Notes: generated by a model not told the origin, from the sequence alone. A DNA stretch of 64,000 bases from Stanieria cyanosphaera PCC 7437 (GCF_000317575.1 NC_019748.1:1938001-2002000); one strand, 5' to 3'; positions 36,189 to 45,830 are shown, counted from the first letter of the stretch. Program-made: numbers and translations.

Positions 36189-37013
36189 TTATTGTCCTAA
36201 TTCCTGGGAACGATGATAGGCAGCTAAAACAGCTTCGATTAATGCCGAACGAAAACCAGCTTTTTCTAAAGCTGCTACTCCCGCAATAGTTGTCCCTCCT
36301 GGACTACTGACTCGATCTTTTAATTCGCCTGGATGAAGTTGTGATTCTTGTAGTAGTTTAGCTGTACCAAAAACGGTTTGAATAGCTAATTGAGATGCGA
36401 TCGCTCTAGGTAATCCTGCTGCTACTCCACCATCAGCTAAAGCTTCGATCATCAAAGCTACATAAGCAGGGCCAGATCCTGATAATCCTGTCACTGCATC
36501 CATCAAATATTCTGGGACTTCTACTACTTCCCCAATGGCAGTAAAAATATTTTTTGCTTTATTTAATTCTTCGACTGTAACATTTTTTCCTGTCGCGATC
36601 GCAGTCATTCCTGCACCGACAGTAGCAGGAGTATTGGGCATTACCCGAATTACAGACTGATCAGGAAAAGCTGATTCTAGTTTACTGAGAGGAACACCAG
36701 CGAGAATTGAAATGATTAAAGGATGAGAATTACTAAATGTCGTTGGGGCTAATTGAGCAACTACCTTGCTTAAAATTTGCGGTTTAATGGCTAGTAATAA
36801 TATTTCTTCTGCCTCAGCAGCAGCTTGATTATCGCTGCTTACTTGAACCTGATACTGTTGTTGAAGTAAACTTCTTCGTTCTGCTTGTGGTTCACTGATC
36901 AAAATATTCTCAGCAGCATAAATTCCTTGACGAATGAGGCGGGATAAAATGGCTTCTCCCATTACCCCACCACCAATCATACCAAAATGAATTTTGCTAC
37001 TTTTGGAACTCAT
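36189..37013 (-). CDS. proC: Pyrroline-5-carboxylate reductase
   Basis: A 274-residue ProC of normal length. The N-terminal Rossmann motif is FGMIGGGVMGEAIL; SGSGPAYVALMIEALADGGV and LKDRVSSPGGTTIAGV are the signature of the catalytic/dimer domain. It reduces pyrroline-5-carboxylate to proline with NAD(P)H. It follows sepF by 15 bp on the same strand; sepF-proC linkage is conserved in cyanobacteria and Gram-positive bacteria. ProA, an earlier step of the pathway, is encoded at 50286-51587. Confidence 0.96.
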   Translation of the reverse strand: MSSKSSKIHFGMIGGGVMGEAILSRLIRQGIYAAENILISEPQAERRSLLQQQYQVQVSSDNQAAAEAEEILLLAIKPQILSKVVAQLAPTTFSNSHPLIISILAGVPLSKLESAFPDQSVIRVMPNTPATVGAGMTAIATGKNVTVEELNKAKNIFTAIGEVVEVPEYLMDAVTGLSGSGPAYVALMIEALADGGVAAGLPRAIASQLAIQTVFGTAKLLQESQLHPGELKDRVSSPGGTTIAGVAALEKAGFRSALIEAVLAAYHRSQELGQ

Positions 37014-37028
37014 TCTTAAACACAGTAA

Positions 37029-37625
37029 TTATTGAGCCATAGCAGTCGATTCACCCCAATGGTCGATCACATTGTTGGGAGTTTGACGAACTCGACTTTC
37101 AGGAGTTTCAGTTACATTATGAATTATGCCAGAAAGTGTACTAACTTTGACACAACTAGGCGTAAAGAGAAAAATACTTTCTCCTACTCTTTCCTGATGA
37201 CCGTCCATTGCAAACGTACCACCAGCAATAAAGTCAACTGCCCGTTGTGCTTCTTCTGGATTCATTACATTAAGATTTAAAATAACAGATCTACGTTCTC
37301 TTAATGCTTGAATGACTTGGGGCATTTCTTCAAAAGTATGGGGTTCAATTACCACTACTTCAGAAATTCCATTTGTCAATCCAGGCATCCCAATTACATT
37401 ATTTTTGGGCATTTTTTCTACCGATTTTTTAGGTTCAGGTCGGCGATTATTGGAATAATTTTCGAGCATTTCTTGATTAAAATTGGGTTGGATTTGCTCA
37501 TAATTATCTGAGTAATTACTAGCTTCCATGCCCTCTTGTTCAGGGAGATATTCTTCGTAGTCGTATCTATCTTGATCGTACTGTTCTTCGTTGATTCCCA
37601 TTATGTCTTTAATTTTATTCCACAT
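37029..37625 (-). CDS. sepF: Cell division protein SepF (Cdv2)
   Basis: A 198-residue SepF. The N-terminal [14 protein letters not shown] is the membrane-binding amphipathic helix, followed by an acidic, disordered Asp/Glu/Tyr/Asn-rich linker (about 15-75), and the C-terminal domain with [34 protein letters not shown] and [19 protein letters not shown]. SepF forms rings that tether and align FtsZ filaments. It is cotranscribed with proC. The usual cyanobacterial neighbours pipX and the YggS-type PLP protein are absent from its upstream side. Confidence 0.95.
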   Translation of the reverse strand: MWNKIKDIMGINEEQYDQDRYDYEEYLPEQEGMEASNYSDNYEQIQPNFNQEMLENYSNNRRPEPKKSVEKMPKNNVIGMPGLTNGISEVVVIEPHTFEEMPQVIQALRERRSVILNLNVMNPEEAQRAVDFIAGGTFAMDGHQERVGESIFLFTPSCVKVSTLSGIIHNVTETPESRVRQTPNNVIDHWGESTAMAQ

Positions 37626-38089
37626 AATTGCTCACAGTTCCTTTGTTTTCACAACTCACAATTTGATTACTTGATCTACCCAGGGTAAAAGTTGCCAGTC
37701 TTACCAGAGCTTTAAGAATAACAAGTTATTAATTGCTGATTTTTTTCTATATATGTAATAGCATTTAAGCAATTATTCTTAATTTTCTTTTCAGGGTATT
37801 TATTTAGTCTTTTGTAAAGATAACAAAAATATATACCGATAATTAAAATTAATCCTCCGCATTTTCTCTTAAATTTTTCCTTGGAAAGTATCTTAATGTA
37901 AGAGATGCTAGATTACTCGAATCAGTAAGAATATTTATTTGAAAGATTTTATTTAAATTTAATTTAGTTTACAATCCTTTAAAATTGACTGATTAATAGC
38001 AATCACCATGATTTTAAGCCTTATTTAACTTAGGCGTAATCACGGTTTTGGCTCATAAAGAGGTACAGAAAGAGATTGATTAAATCAAA
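37626..38089. other. Intergenic, no gene seen
   Basis: AT-rich spacer upstream of sepF and downstream of the YjbQ gene. No RNA, strong hairpin or frame was recognised; the sepF promoter is presumably here. Confidence 0.5.
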
Positions 38090-38527
38090 CTATTCTCCAT
38101 TAATTTGAACTAAAATTTTTCTTCGACGAGGGCCATCTAATTCAAAAAATAAAATTGATTGCCAAGTTCCTAAAGCTAGATTGCTATCGATCACAGGAAT
38201 AATTTCACTGTTATTAAGTGTCATCGCTAGGAGATGAGAATGAGCATTGATCGGTTCATCAGGTGGAACATCTCGAAGATGTAAATCATTATGTAAATAT
38301 CGATCTGTAGCTGGAGCTAATTTGTTGAGATAGACTTTTAGATCTTCTAATAATCTTTCTTCATATTCATTAACTGCGATTGCAGTAGTTGTATGATGAC
38401 AACAAACGATAACATAACCATTTTTAATTGAAGTATTTGCCAAGATTTTCTTAACAATTGGGGTTAAGTTATGAATATTAATTTCTGGTTGGGTTTCTAG
38501 CTCAATATATTCGTTAATAATGGGCAT
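38090..38527 (-). CDS. YjbQ-family protein (UPF0047)
   Basis: About 145 residues from the ATG at 38527; the longer frame begins at TTG and would add 24 residues that the family lacks. YVIVCCHHTTTAIAVNEYEE, NAHSHLLAM and the closing LGTWQSILFFELDGPRRRKI are typical. Members have been reported to have weak thiamine-phosphate synthase activity, but the true role is unsettled; the conserved His cluster suggests metal binding. Divergent from the ABC exporter that follows. Confidence 0.87.
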   Translation of the reverse strand: MPIINEYIELETQPEINIHNLTPIVKKILANTSIKNGYVIVCCHHTTTAIAVNEYEERLLEDLKVYLNKLAPATDRYLHNDLHLRDVPPDEPINAHSHLLAMTLNNSEIIPVIDSNLALGTWQSILFFELDGPRRRKILVQINGE

Positions 38528-38667
38528 ATTGCGGATTTTACTCGCTATAAATAACTTCAAAAGTAGTTTATCAAGTAAAAAGTATTTCTCCTTAGTCAAG
38601 CTTTTACAGAAAAAGTTAAGCTAGCGATGAAGACAAAATTTTCAATACTAAAATTGGGAAATTTTAC

Positions 38668-39618
38668 ATGGGGCAAGAATTAGCGATCGCAACCTATGGA
38701 CTGACCAAAAGATTTGACCGATACATGGCGGTAAATGAAGTCGATTTGCGGATTTTACCAGGAGAAGTTTATGGTTTGATCGGACCTAATGGTGCAGGAA
38801 AAACTACTTTAATTAGGATGTTAGCGATCGCAGAAGAACCCACAAAAGGTGAAATTTACATTAATGGAGAACGTATTTTAAGGGATGATAGTAATCCTGA
38901 GATCAAACAACGTTTAGGCTATCTTCCTGATGATTTTCCTCTGTATGATGATTTAAATGTTTGGGATTATTTGGATTATTTCGCTAGGCTTTATCGTCTC
39001 AAGCAGCCTTATCGTCACCGTCGACTATATGAAGTATTGGAGTTAGTTCAACTAGAAAATAAACGCAATAGTATTATTTCCAGTCTATCGCGGGGAATGA
39101 AACAACGCCTTAGTTTAGCTAGAACTATTATTCACGAACCAATTTTATTGCTATTAGATGAACCTGTTTCTGGTTTAGATCCGATTGCCCGAATGCAGTT
39201 TCGACAAATTATCAAAGTTTTGCAAGAAGCAGGCATGACAATTCTGATTTCATCTCATGTTCTTAGCGACTTGGCAGAATTATGTACTTCAGTGGGCATA
39301 ATGGAGTTAGGTTTTTTGGTAGAAAGTGCTTCTTTAAAAGAACTATATCGACGTTTATCTCGTCAACAGATTATTGTTGGTAGTTTAGGAGATTTGCAGC
39401 TACTTTCTGGCGAACTAAGTAAAAATTCTTTAGTAGAAGGATGGGAAATAATAGCAGGAACAAACCGCTTAAAAGTTAATTTTTCGGGAGGAGAAATAGA
39501 AAGTGCCGATCTATTACGAGAACTTATTCAAGCAGATATTTCTGTAACTGAGTTTCATTGTTTACAAGAAGATTTAGAAAGTATTTTTCTTAACCTAGGA
39601 CATCAACAAGCTTCTTAA
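38668..39618 (+). CDS. ABC transporter ATP-binding protein (ABC-2 export type)
   Basis: A 316-residue ATPase of the CcmA/DrrA-like class: Walker A GLIGPNGAGKTT, Q-loop LGYLPDDFPLYDDL, signature SRGMKQRLSLARTI, Walker B LLLLDEPVSGLDP and the switch His in ISSHVLSDL. The C-terminal 90 residues are the extra domain common in these exporters. It pairs with the permease starting 120 bp downstream. The cargo cannot be told from sequence. Confidence 0.92.
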   Translation: MGQELAIATYGLTKRFDRYMAVNEVDLRILPGEVYGLIGPNGAGKTTLIRMLAIAEEPTKGEIYINGERILRDDSNPEIKQRLGYLPDDFPLYDDLNVWDYLDYFARLYRLKQPYRHRRLYEVLELVQLENKRNSIISSLSRGMKQRLSLARTIIHEPILLLLDEPVSGLDPIARMQFRQIIKVLQEAGMTILISSHVLSDLAELCTSVGIMELGFLVESASLKELYRRLSRQQIIVGSLGDLQLLSGELSKNSLVEGWEIIAGTNRLKVNFSGGEIESADLLRELIQADISVTEFHCLQEDLESIFLNLGHQQAS

Positions 39619-39738
39619 ATAATGTAGCGAAAATAACTATTAGAAAAAGGTAAAAATCAAAATTCAAAAGAAAACTTGTTGAGAGTAATTAATTTATCAC
39701 AATTATTACTTGTATTTTAGTTAAATTGAACTAGAACT

Positions 39739-41430
39739 ATGATACCAATAACTAAGATGATGCATAATTTTTTAGAATGGAATCCTCAATTATTCCGCGA
39801 GATTAAAGGCAGACTAAAAACCAGAAATGTTGTTATTGTTGCTTTACTTGCGATCGCTACTCAATTTTTTATTGGTTTGATTTATTTTAGTCAGCTACCT
39901 AGTAGTGAGCCTAAATTTGATCAATATAGTCGTTATTGTTTTAAAGTAGTAGACCCATATTATCGCAATCATTATGGTTGTGAAACCGATTTAGTTGGTA
40001 ATTGGATGATTAATTGGCAACTATTATGGTTAGATATTTTTATTACTTTAAGTGTAGTAGGGATTTTTGGTTTATTAATTGTCGGCACTTATTTATTAAT
40101 TGCTGACGTAACTCAAGAAGAAAGTAGAGGAACTTTAAACTTTATTCGTTTAACTCCTCAGTCTGCTACAAGTATTTTACTAGGAAAACTTTTAGGAGTA
40201 CCTATTCTACTTTATTTATTTGTTTTAGTTGCTCTACCTTTTAATTTTATAGCAGGTTTAGGTGCAAAAATTCCAATCAGTTTATTGTTGGCTTTTGATG
40301 GAGTTATTGTTGCTAGTTGTGCTTTCTTTTATAGTTTTGCTCTACTATTTAGCTTGCTCAATAGTAAATTACCAGGATTTAAACCTTGGGTAGGCAGTGG
40401 CGTAGTTTTATTTTTTCTCTTTGTAACTAATACAATTATTTTCAATAGTTATTCGGTTAGTAATACACCAGGAGATTGGTTAACTTTATTTCATCCTGGC
40501 ATAGTTTTACCTTATTTAGTAGACGCTACTTATTTACCCAGTCAAGATGTTTATTCTTTAGATATAGAAAACATTGCCGAGTTATTATTTTATGGACAAA
40601 CTTTTTGGCATAAAGCTAGTTCGGGAATAGGGTTAGTTTTATTAAATTATTGTTTATGGACTTATTGGTTATGGCAAGGATTAAAACGTCGTTTTCATAA
40701 TCCTGTTAGTACCTTACTTAGTAAATCACAAAGTTATTGGTTTACTGGTTGTTTTACCGCAGTCGCCTTAGGGTTTACTCTTCAAACTACTGAAGAATAT
40801 CGTTTATTTGAAAACTTTTCTATGTTGCAATGTTTCCTGGTAGTTATGTTTCTAGGATTAATTGCAGTTTTAAGCCCCCATCGTCAAACCTTACAAGACT
40901 GGGCGCGTTACCGTCATCAACTGAAAAAAGAAGGTAAATTTCTCTGGCAAGAATTAATCTTTGGTGAAAAAAGTCCCTCTACAGTAGCGATTGCTATTAA
41001 TTTATTAATTGCGATGATTTATATTATCCCTAGTTTATTTCTTTTTCCCTTTGAGAACAAAACTTTACCTGCATTTTGGGGACTGATACTGACAACTAAT
41101 ATGATTTTATTTTATACTGCGATCGCACAATGGCTGTTAACAATCAAAACACCAAGAAGAGCAATTTGGGCTGCCGTCAGTATCTTTACTTTAATTGTTT
41201 TACCACCATTTATTCTAGGTATTACCCGTCTTGATCCCCACTCTTCCCCTGCAATCTGGTTGTTTACCTTTATCCCAACCGTTGCCACCAAATACACCAC
41301 CATGTCTACTGTCATTGTAGCTATTTTAGGACAATGGCTCGCGATCGCATTAGTTAGTTTACAAATGACTCGACAATTACGTCAAGCAGGTGCATCAGAA
41401 ACAAAAATCTTGTTGTCTCAAGTGAATTAA
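39739..41430 (+). CDS. ABC-2 type transporter permease
   Basis: A 563-residue polytopic protein with about twelve hydrophobic helices. It opens with WNPQLFREIKGRLKTRNVVI, typical of cyanobacterial ABC-2 permeases that work with a DrrA-like ATPase, and has VTQEESRGTLNFIRLTPQSA before a helix pair, the coupling-helix region of the family. An extracellular loop after TM1 carries two cysteines (YCFKVVDPY, HYGCETD). Together with the upstream ATPase it should form an exporter in the plasma membrane. A terminator follows 30 bp after the stop. Confidence 0.88.
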   Translation: MIPITKMMHNFLEWNPQLFREIKGRLKTRNVVIVALLAIATQFFIGLIYFSQLPSSEPKFDQYSRYCFKVVDPYYRNHYGCETDLVGNWMINWQLLWLDIFITLSVVGIFGLLIVGTYLLIADVTQEESRGTLNFIRLTPQSATSILLGKLLGVPILLYLFVLVALPFNFIAGLGAKIPISLLLAFDGVIVASCAFFYSFALLFSLLNSKLPGFKPWVGSGVVLFFLFVTNTIIFNSYSVSNTPGDWLTLFHPGIVLPYLVDATYLPSQDVYSLDIENIAELLFYGQTFWHKASSGIGLVLLNYCLWTYWLWQGLKRRFHNPVSTLLSKSQSYWFTGCFTAVALGFTLQTTEEYRLFENFSMLQCFLVVMFLGLIAVLSPHRQTLQDWARYRHQLKKEGKFLWQELIFGEKSPSTVAIAINLLIAMIYIIPSLFLFPFENKTLPAFWGLILTTNMILFYTAIAQWLLTIKTPRRAIWAAVSIFTLIVLPPFILGITRLDPHSSPAIWLFTFIPTVATKYTTMSTVIVAILGQWLAIALVSLQMTRQLRQAGASETKILLSQVN

Positions 41431-41460
41431 ATCACTAATTATTGCTCAATTATTTACTTA

Positions 41461-41490
41461 AAGGTGGGTTATTTACCTACCTTTTTTTTC
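41461..41490 (+). terminator. Rho-independent terminator of the ABC operon
   Basis: GGTGGGT (41463-41469) pairs with ACCTACC (41475-41481, one G-T wobble) over a 5-nt loop, followed by eight T residues. Confidence 0.85.
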
Positions 41491-41527
41491 TTCTCTAGTT
41501 TTTCATTTAAAAAAGAAAATTTCTCAA

Positions 41528-41550
41528 ACAAAAGGGGCATTTGTCGCCCC
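41528..41550 (-). terminator. Terminator of the small exported protein gene
   Basis: On the reverse strand GGGGC (41550-41546) pairs with GCCCC (41538-41534), followed by TTTTGTTTG. It lies about 35 bp after the stop of the gene at 41585. Confidence 0.7.
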
Positions 41551-41584
41551 AATCAATTGCTATTCAAGAAAAGTAAATTAATTA

Positions 41585-41920
41585 TTAGTAAGGATAAGCA
41601 GGGAAATCAATTTGAGTTTGGTCTGCATTATTGTAAACACCTTGGTTGGTAACATTTCCGTAACCACTAGTTAAAGATTGGTTTTGACCAGCTTGAACAG
41701 AATTTTGAATTTGAGGGTCAACACCATAATAACCGTCAGCACCAACTTGAGTTTGAGTTAAATCGTTAGAAACCGCTTGATTGGTGTAATTGCCAGCACC
41801 AACACTAACAGCACTGTTACTGCCACCTTGAACAGAAGTTTGAACTTGTGGATTAGCAAAAGCAGCGACGGGAGCAAGAGTTAAAGCGAGAGTGGAGATG
41901 ATTAAAGAAGCTTTTTTCAT
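41585..41920 (-). CDS. Exported small protein with curlin-like repeats
   Basis: A 111-residue protein with a clear signal peptide (MKKASLIISTLALTLAPVAA, cleavage near AFA). The mature chain is two imperfect 45-residue repeats of the form VQ-x-SVQ-x-G-x-N ... G-x-GN-x-TNQ-x-V ... QTQ, rich in Gln, Asn and Gly and without Cys. The spaced Gln and Asn residues resemble curlin (CsgA-type) repeats, which build amyloid fibres, but no csg secretion genes are in the window, so an amyloid role is only suggested. A similar style of protein is encoded at 49598. Confidence 0.7.
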   Translation of the reverse strand: MKKASLIISTLALTLAPVAAFANPQVQTSVQGGSNSAVSVGAGNYTNQAVSNDLTQTQVGADGYYGVDPQIQNSVQAGQNQSLTSGYGNVTNQGVYNNADQTQIDFPAYPY

Positions 41921-42156
41921 TTTTCAAGACCTCGAAACTTTTTTTTGGTGATTTTTGTCTTCACTCTCTATGTATGTCGGGTTCAATTTTTTTATGCAGG
42001 GTGAATTTTTTGACACTCCCTAATCCGCAGATAAAAATTTTGTTTCTAATTGTTGAAACGCCCTAAATTATTTACGAATAATTTAAATCTTTGCTCTAGT
42101 TAGACAAAATAGAAGTGATAATATTGTAGACATCCTCAATAGTCCTTCATGAATTT

Positions 42157-43167
42157 ATGAAATCGTCTATTAAAACTCCAGCCTCTCTTCGTTATCTGAA
42201 AGCTCGTTTAATACCTTTTAGTAGACCGATATTTTGGGGGTCTTTGAGTATAGTTTTTATCTTTGGGTTAGTGATTTATCAATATTGGCAAAATCCTGAA
42301 TTGTTAAACACAACTTCAACAACTGATGATTCTCAAACTCGCTCTCAATTATCTTCGGAAGATTTAGCAGTTGGAGCAGATTTAGACAATGTTGATTTGC
42401 TTTTGCAAGAATTAGAATCCCAAGCTACAATTCCCTTAAATTTATCATCTCCAAAAAATTACTCTTCAAGCGGAAAAAATCAAAAAACAGTTTTTAATCA
42501 GTTTAAAGAACAGCAGAAAGCAAAATTAAATAATTCTTCAAGTTTTGAGTCTTCTTCCAATAACTATAGTAATAATTTACCTATTAATAGGTTGTCTAAC
42601 CAAGTTCCGTTTAATTCATCTAATTTTAATAGCATTAGTCCACTAACAAATTATCAGGGTAACAAAAATAATCGAGCCTCAGAAAATATTATACCTAATC
42701 CTGTAGGTAAATTATATTTATCTAATCGCAATCAAAGCTTAAATACAAACAATTTGTTTGAGCCAAAAATTATTAATTCCACTAATAAGACAAAAAATGA
42801 TACCAACCTTAATAATTCAGTAAAGTCGATCAATATAGGTAATAGTATAGAATCAGTCGGAACAATTAATTCTCCTAATTACAATTCTCCTCAAATCATT
42901 CAACCTCAGTTTAACTATTCTATTAATCCTAAAGTTAATAATAATAATGCACCTTATTCTTCTAGTAGTTTTAATTCTTCAAATCCATCAGAAAAAAAAT
43001 TAATTAATTATCAATTACCTTTAGTAAACTATAGTAATAATCAATCAAATTCACCTAATAATTATCAAGATCAAAGCCAAAATACTAGACAATCTAATCA
43101 AACTAACCCAAATTTGCCTTCAACTGGTTTATTGCAACCTAGTTCCTTAAATAAACCAAATTTTTAA
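42157..43167 (+). CDS. Asn/Ser-rich single-pass membrane protein, hypothetical
   Basis: A 336-residue product. A short basic N-terminus (LRYLKARLIPFSR) is followed by one membrane helix (IFWGSLSIVFIFGLVIYQYW, about 25-44), a short acidic segment (DLAVGADLDNVDLLLQELES), and then some 250 residues of low complexity dominated by Asn, Ser, Pro and Gln. The tail is probably disordered and outside the membrane. The acidic segment is the only conserved-looking part. It lies 170 bp before the subtilase on the same strand. I do not recognise a family function. Confidence 0.65.
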   Translation: MKSSIKTPASLRYLKARLIPFSRPIFWGSLSIVFIFGLVIYQYWQNPELLNTTSTTDDSQTRSQLSSEDLAVGADLDNVDLLLQELESQATIPLNLSSPKNYSSSGKNQKTVFNQFKEQQKAKLNNSSSFESSSNNYSNNLPINRLSNQVPFNSSNFNSISPLTNYQGNKNNRASENIIPNPVGKLYLSNRNQSLNTNNLFEPKIINSTNKTKNDTNLNNSVKSINIGNSIESVGTINSPNYNSPQIIQPQFNYSINPKVNNNNAPYSSSSFNSSNPSEKKLINYQLPLVNYSNNQSNSPNNYQDQSQNTRQSNQTNPNLPSTGLLQPSSLNKPNF

Positions 43168-43340
43168 TCTAACTTTTTCACTCAAATAAAACCAGTAACT
43201 CATTACTCTTGAGCAGATTTATCCTCTCGCTCGCAATTTTTAATAAATCTTAGAGCCTTGGCAAAAAAAAGTTCTTCTTTCACCCAGAAGATAAGCTATC
43301 GTGGTAAACAAACTACCAAGATGTCAGGGTAAGGGTTGCG

Positions 43341-45110
43341 ATGAAAAGGATTTTATTACTCGGCTTATTTATTATCGGTTTAGGATTTGCGCTGTTTAAC
43401 TTCTCAGGAATGGCAAATCGAGGCGAATTTGAATCGATCATCATTGACTTTCGGGAAGATATTCCTACTATTAATGTAAGTCAAGAACTTAGTGCGATCG
43501 CACAAAAATATCAGCAACAACCAACCCTCAATAGTATCTTTTCGATCAATGATCATGTTTATATAGTCGAAGGCGATCGCAAATTACTTAAACAACTTAA
43601 AAAATCATCTCTTAAACAAAAAACTGAATATATTGAACCTAACTATATCTATCAAGCTTTAGAAGTTCCAAACGATCCAGAATATCCCAAACAATGGAAT
43701 TTTCGCAGTATTAACATCGAACAAGCTTGGGATGAAACTAAAGGAACGGGTATTACCGTAGCTGTCATAGACACAGGAGTAACGAAAGTTCCAGACTTAA
43801 AAATTACTAAATTTACAGAAGGTTACGATTTCGTCAACGATCGCACCGAAGCAAGTGATGATAATGGTCATGGTACTCATGTAGCTGGCACAATTGCTCA
43901 ATCAACTAATAATGCTTATGGAGTAGCGGGAATTGCTTACGAATCAACGATCATGCCTCTCAAAGTTTTATCTGGTAGTGGTGGTGGTACAGTTGCTGAT
44001 ATCGCTGAAGCGATTAAATTTGCTGCTGATCACAATGCCAATGTGATTAATTTGAGTTTGGGTGGTAGTGGTGAAAGTAATTTACTCAAAGAAGCAGTTG
44101 ATTATGCTTACAACAAAGGAGTAGTAGTAATTGCTGCTGCGGGTAATTCCAATCAAAATTCTGCTGCTTATCCTGCCCGTTATCCCCACGTTATTAGTGT
44201 TGCTGCTACCGATTCTACAGGAGAAAAAGCTCCTTATTCCAATTATGGTGCAGGTGTAGATATTTCTGCCCCTGGTGGTAGTGAAACAGGCAAAATTCTG
44301 CAAAACACCATCGATCCTAGTACAGGAGAATCAGTTTTTGTTGGTTTCCAAGGTACAAGTATGGCAGCACCTCATGTAGCTGGTGTAGCTGCTTTAGTTC
44401 AAGCTTCGGGTGTTACCGAACCTGCTGAAGTCTTAAAAGTTTTAAAACAATCTGCCCGTAAATTACAAGAAGATCCTCTCAATCACTTTGGGGCTGGTCA
44501 TTTAGATGCAGGTGCAGCAGTAAAATTAGCCCTGAAAGGACAAATTACCTTCAAAGACTTTTTCCGTTGGTTAAGAGACAATGGCTATCTCAATCCCCGT
44601 TTTTGGATTGATGGAGGCGCGATCGCTTTATTACCTAAAATTGCGATGGTACTTGGTTCTTATTTACTAGCTTGGGTGTTACGCAACTATTTACCCTTCA
44701 ATCTGAGTTTACAAAGTGGTTTAATTTTTGGTAGTTCGGGACTATTTTTCCTACAGGGATTATATGTCTTTGACTTACCTCAATGGCCGATGCGTTTATT
44801 TGGTAGTTCCTTACCAGAGTTGGGTAATACAGTCGTTGGTAGTGCAACTTTTAATCCACTCTTTGCCAGTGTTTTAATTCCTTTTGCTTTAATTAGTTTC
44901 TTGTCAGGACATCAAACCCTCAAATGGTTTGCAATTGGTTCTAGTTTAGGTGTAGCTGCTTGCTTGGGAATTAGTGCCGTAGTCGATCCTGCCGTTTGGG
45001 GACTAGGAAGTAATGCGATCGCACAAGGATTTTTAGCGATTAATGCCATTTTATGTTTTGGCTTGGCATATTTAGCTAGTCAAGGAGAAAAACAAAAACA
45101 TAAAGCTTAA
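43341..45110 (+). CDS. S8 subtilisin-like protease with C-terminal membrane domain
   Basis: A 589-residue protease. A signal/anchor helix (RILLLGLFIIGLGFALFNF) is followed by an inhibitor-like propeptide (to about 105, EYIEPNYIY), then the S8 catalytic domain: Asp144 in VIDTGV, His177 in NGHGTHVAG, oxyanion Asn269 in AAGNS and Ser340 in GTSMAAPHVAG. From about residue 430 come four to five hydrophobic segments, so the enzyme should be held in a membrane with the catalytic domain outside the cytosol. A membrane domain after the protease is unusual for bacterial subtilases. Substrates unknown; the upstream Asn/Ser-rich protein is a neighbour. Confidence 0.9.
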   Translation: MKRILLLGLFIIGLGFALFNFSGMANRGEFESIIIDFREDIPTINVSQELSAIAQKYQQQPTLNSIFSINDHVYIVEGDRKLLKQLKKSSLKQKTEYIEPNYIYQALEVPNDPEYPKQWNFRSINIEQAWDETKGTGITVAVIDTGVTKVPDLKITKFTEGYDFVNDRTEASDDNGHGTHVAGTIAQSTNNAYGVAGIAYESTIMPLKVLSGSGGGTVADIAEAIKFAADHNANVINLSLGGSGESNLLKEAVDYAYNKGVVVIAAAGNSNQNSAAYPARYPHVISVAATDSTGEKAPYSNYGAGVDISAPGGSETGKILQNTIDPSTGESVFVGFQGTSMAAPHVAGVAALVQASGVTEPAEVLKVLKQSARKLQEDPLNHFGAGHLDAGAAVKLALKGQITFKDFFRWLRDNGYLNPRFWIDGGAIALLPKIAMVLGSYLLAWVLRNYLPFNLSLQSGLIFGSSGLFFLQGLYVFDLPQWPMRLFGSSLPELGNTVVGSATFNPLFASVLIPFALISFLSGHQTLKWFAIGSSLGVAACLGISAVVDPAVWGLGSNAIAQGFLAINAILCFGLAYLASQGEKQKHKA

Positions 45111-45120
45111 ATTGACTATA

Positions 45121-45149
45121 GTAGAGATGAATCGATCTTTCGTCTCTAC
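45121..45149. repeat. GTAGAGA...TCTCTAC palindromic repeat
   Basis: GTAGAGATGA and TCGTCTCTAC pair with one mismatch around an ATCGATCTT loop region, just after the protease stop. It belongs to a palindrome type also seen at 51597-51620 and 61697-61716. Confidence 0.7.
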
Positions 45150-45179
45150 ATTTCAATCAAATAATTTAATTTAAAGCTT

Positions 45180-45401
45180 ATGAGCATTACAGTAACAGGA
45201 AAAATCGAAAAGAAAGGATTTGGTTTTGGCACTTGGGCATTAGTAGCAGACGATGGTAAAACTTACGAACTCAAAGATCCACCCCAAGAACTTTGTCAAT
45301 CTCTTCCGCAAGTTCAAGTCGAAGGAAAAATTCGCGAAGATGTAATGACTATAGCCATGATTGGACCAGTTTTAGAAGTAAAATCCTATCAAATACTTTA
45401 A
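45180..45401 (+). CDS. Conserved small protein, hypothetical
   Basis: A 73-residue protein with alternating beta-strand character (ITVTGKIEKKGFGFGTWALV, KTYELKDPPQEL, VQVEGKIREDVMTIAMIGPV) that suggests a small OB-like barrel. One Cys, no signal peptide. Its 3' end overlaps the sodX stop by 4 bp on the opposite strand. Small proteins of this style occur in cyanobacteria without known function. Confidence 0.65.
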   Translation: MSITVTGKIEKKGFGFGTWALVADDGKTYELKDPPQELCQSLPQVQVEGKIREDVMTIAMIGPVLEVKSYQIL

Positions 45402-45751
45402 GGTAGACGACTAGTTACTTTACCAAGAATTTGTTCACCAGAAATAAAACCAAAAGAACGACTATCAGTACTTTCCTTTGGATTATCGCCTTTTAAAAAA
45501 CAACTACCATCTTCTTGAACTAAGGCTACTCTTTTTATAATCTGTAAATCTGAACGATAGGGATGAATGGCAACCACCAAATCTTTAATTTCAGGCAATG
45601 TATTTAAATAAGCTTGAGGATCGACTAGAATTTGTTCTCCTGGTTGAAGTAAAGGAACCATCGACAGCCCGACAACTTTAAATCTTCTTCTTTTTCTCAA
45701 CAACCAGAGTAATAATTCTCGATAGCTACTTTCTGGTAATTCTGTTTTCAT
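45398..45751 (-). CDS. sodX: Nickel-type superoxide dismutase maturation protease
   Basis: A 117-residue S26-family (signal peptidase-like) protease. The Ser is in VVGLSMVPLLQPGE and the general-base Lys in QIIKRVALV, with KGDNPKESTDSRSFGFI closing the fold. There is no membrane anchor, as expected for the dedicated enzyme that removes the leader of SodN. It lies 80 bp downstream of sodN on the same strand, the standard sodN-sodX pairing. Confidence 0.92.
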   Translation of the reverse strand: MKTELPESSYRELLLWLLRKRRRFKVVGLSMVPLLQPGEQILVDPQAYLNTLPEIKDLVVAIHPYRSDLQIIKRVALVQEDGSCFLKGDNPKESTDSRSFGFISGEQILGKVTSRLP

Positions 45752-45830
45752 CTAACTTTAAATATCAATAACTAAAAAGGCGCGCTAATGATGGATTAAC
45801 GCACCTTATTTTTTTAATCCCTTGAATTAA

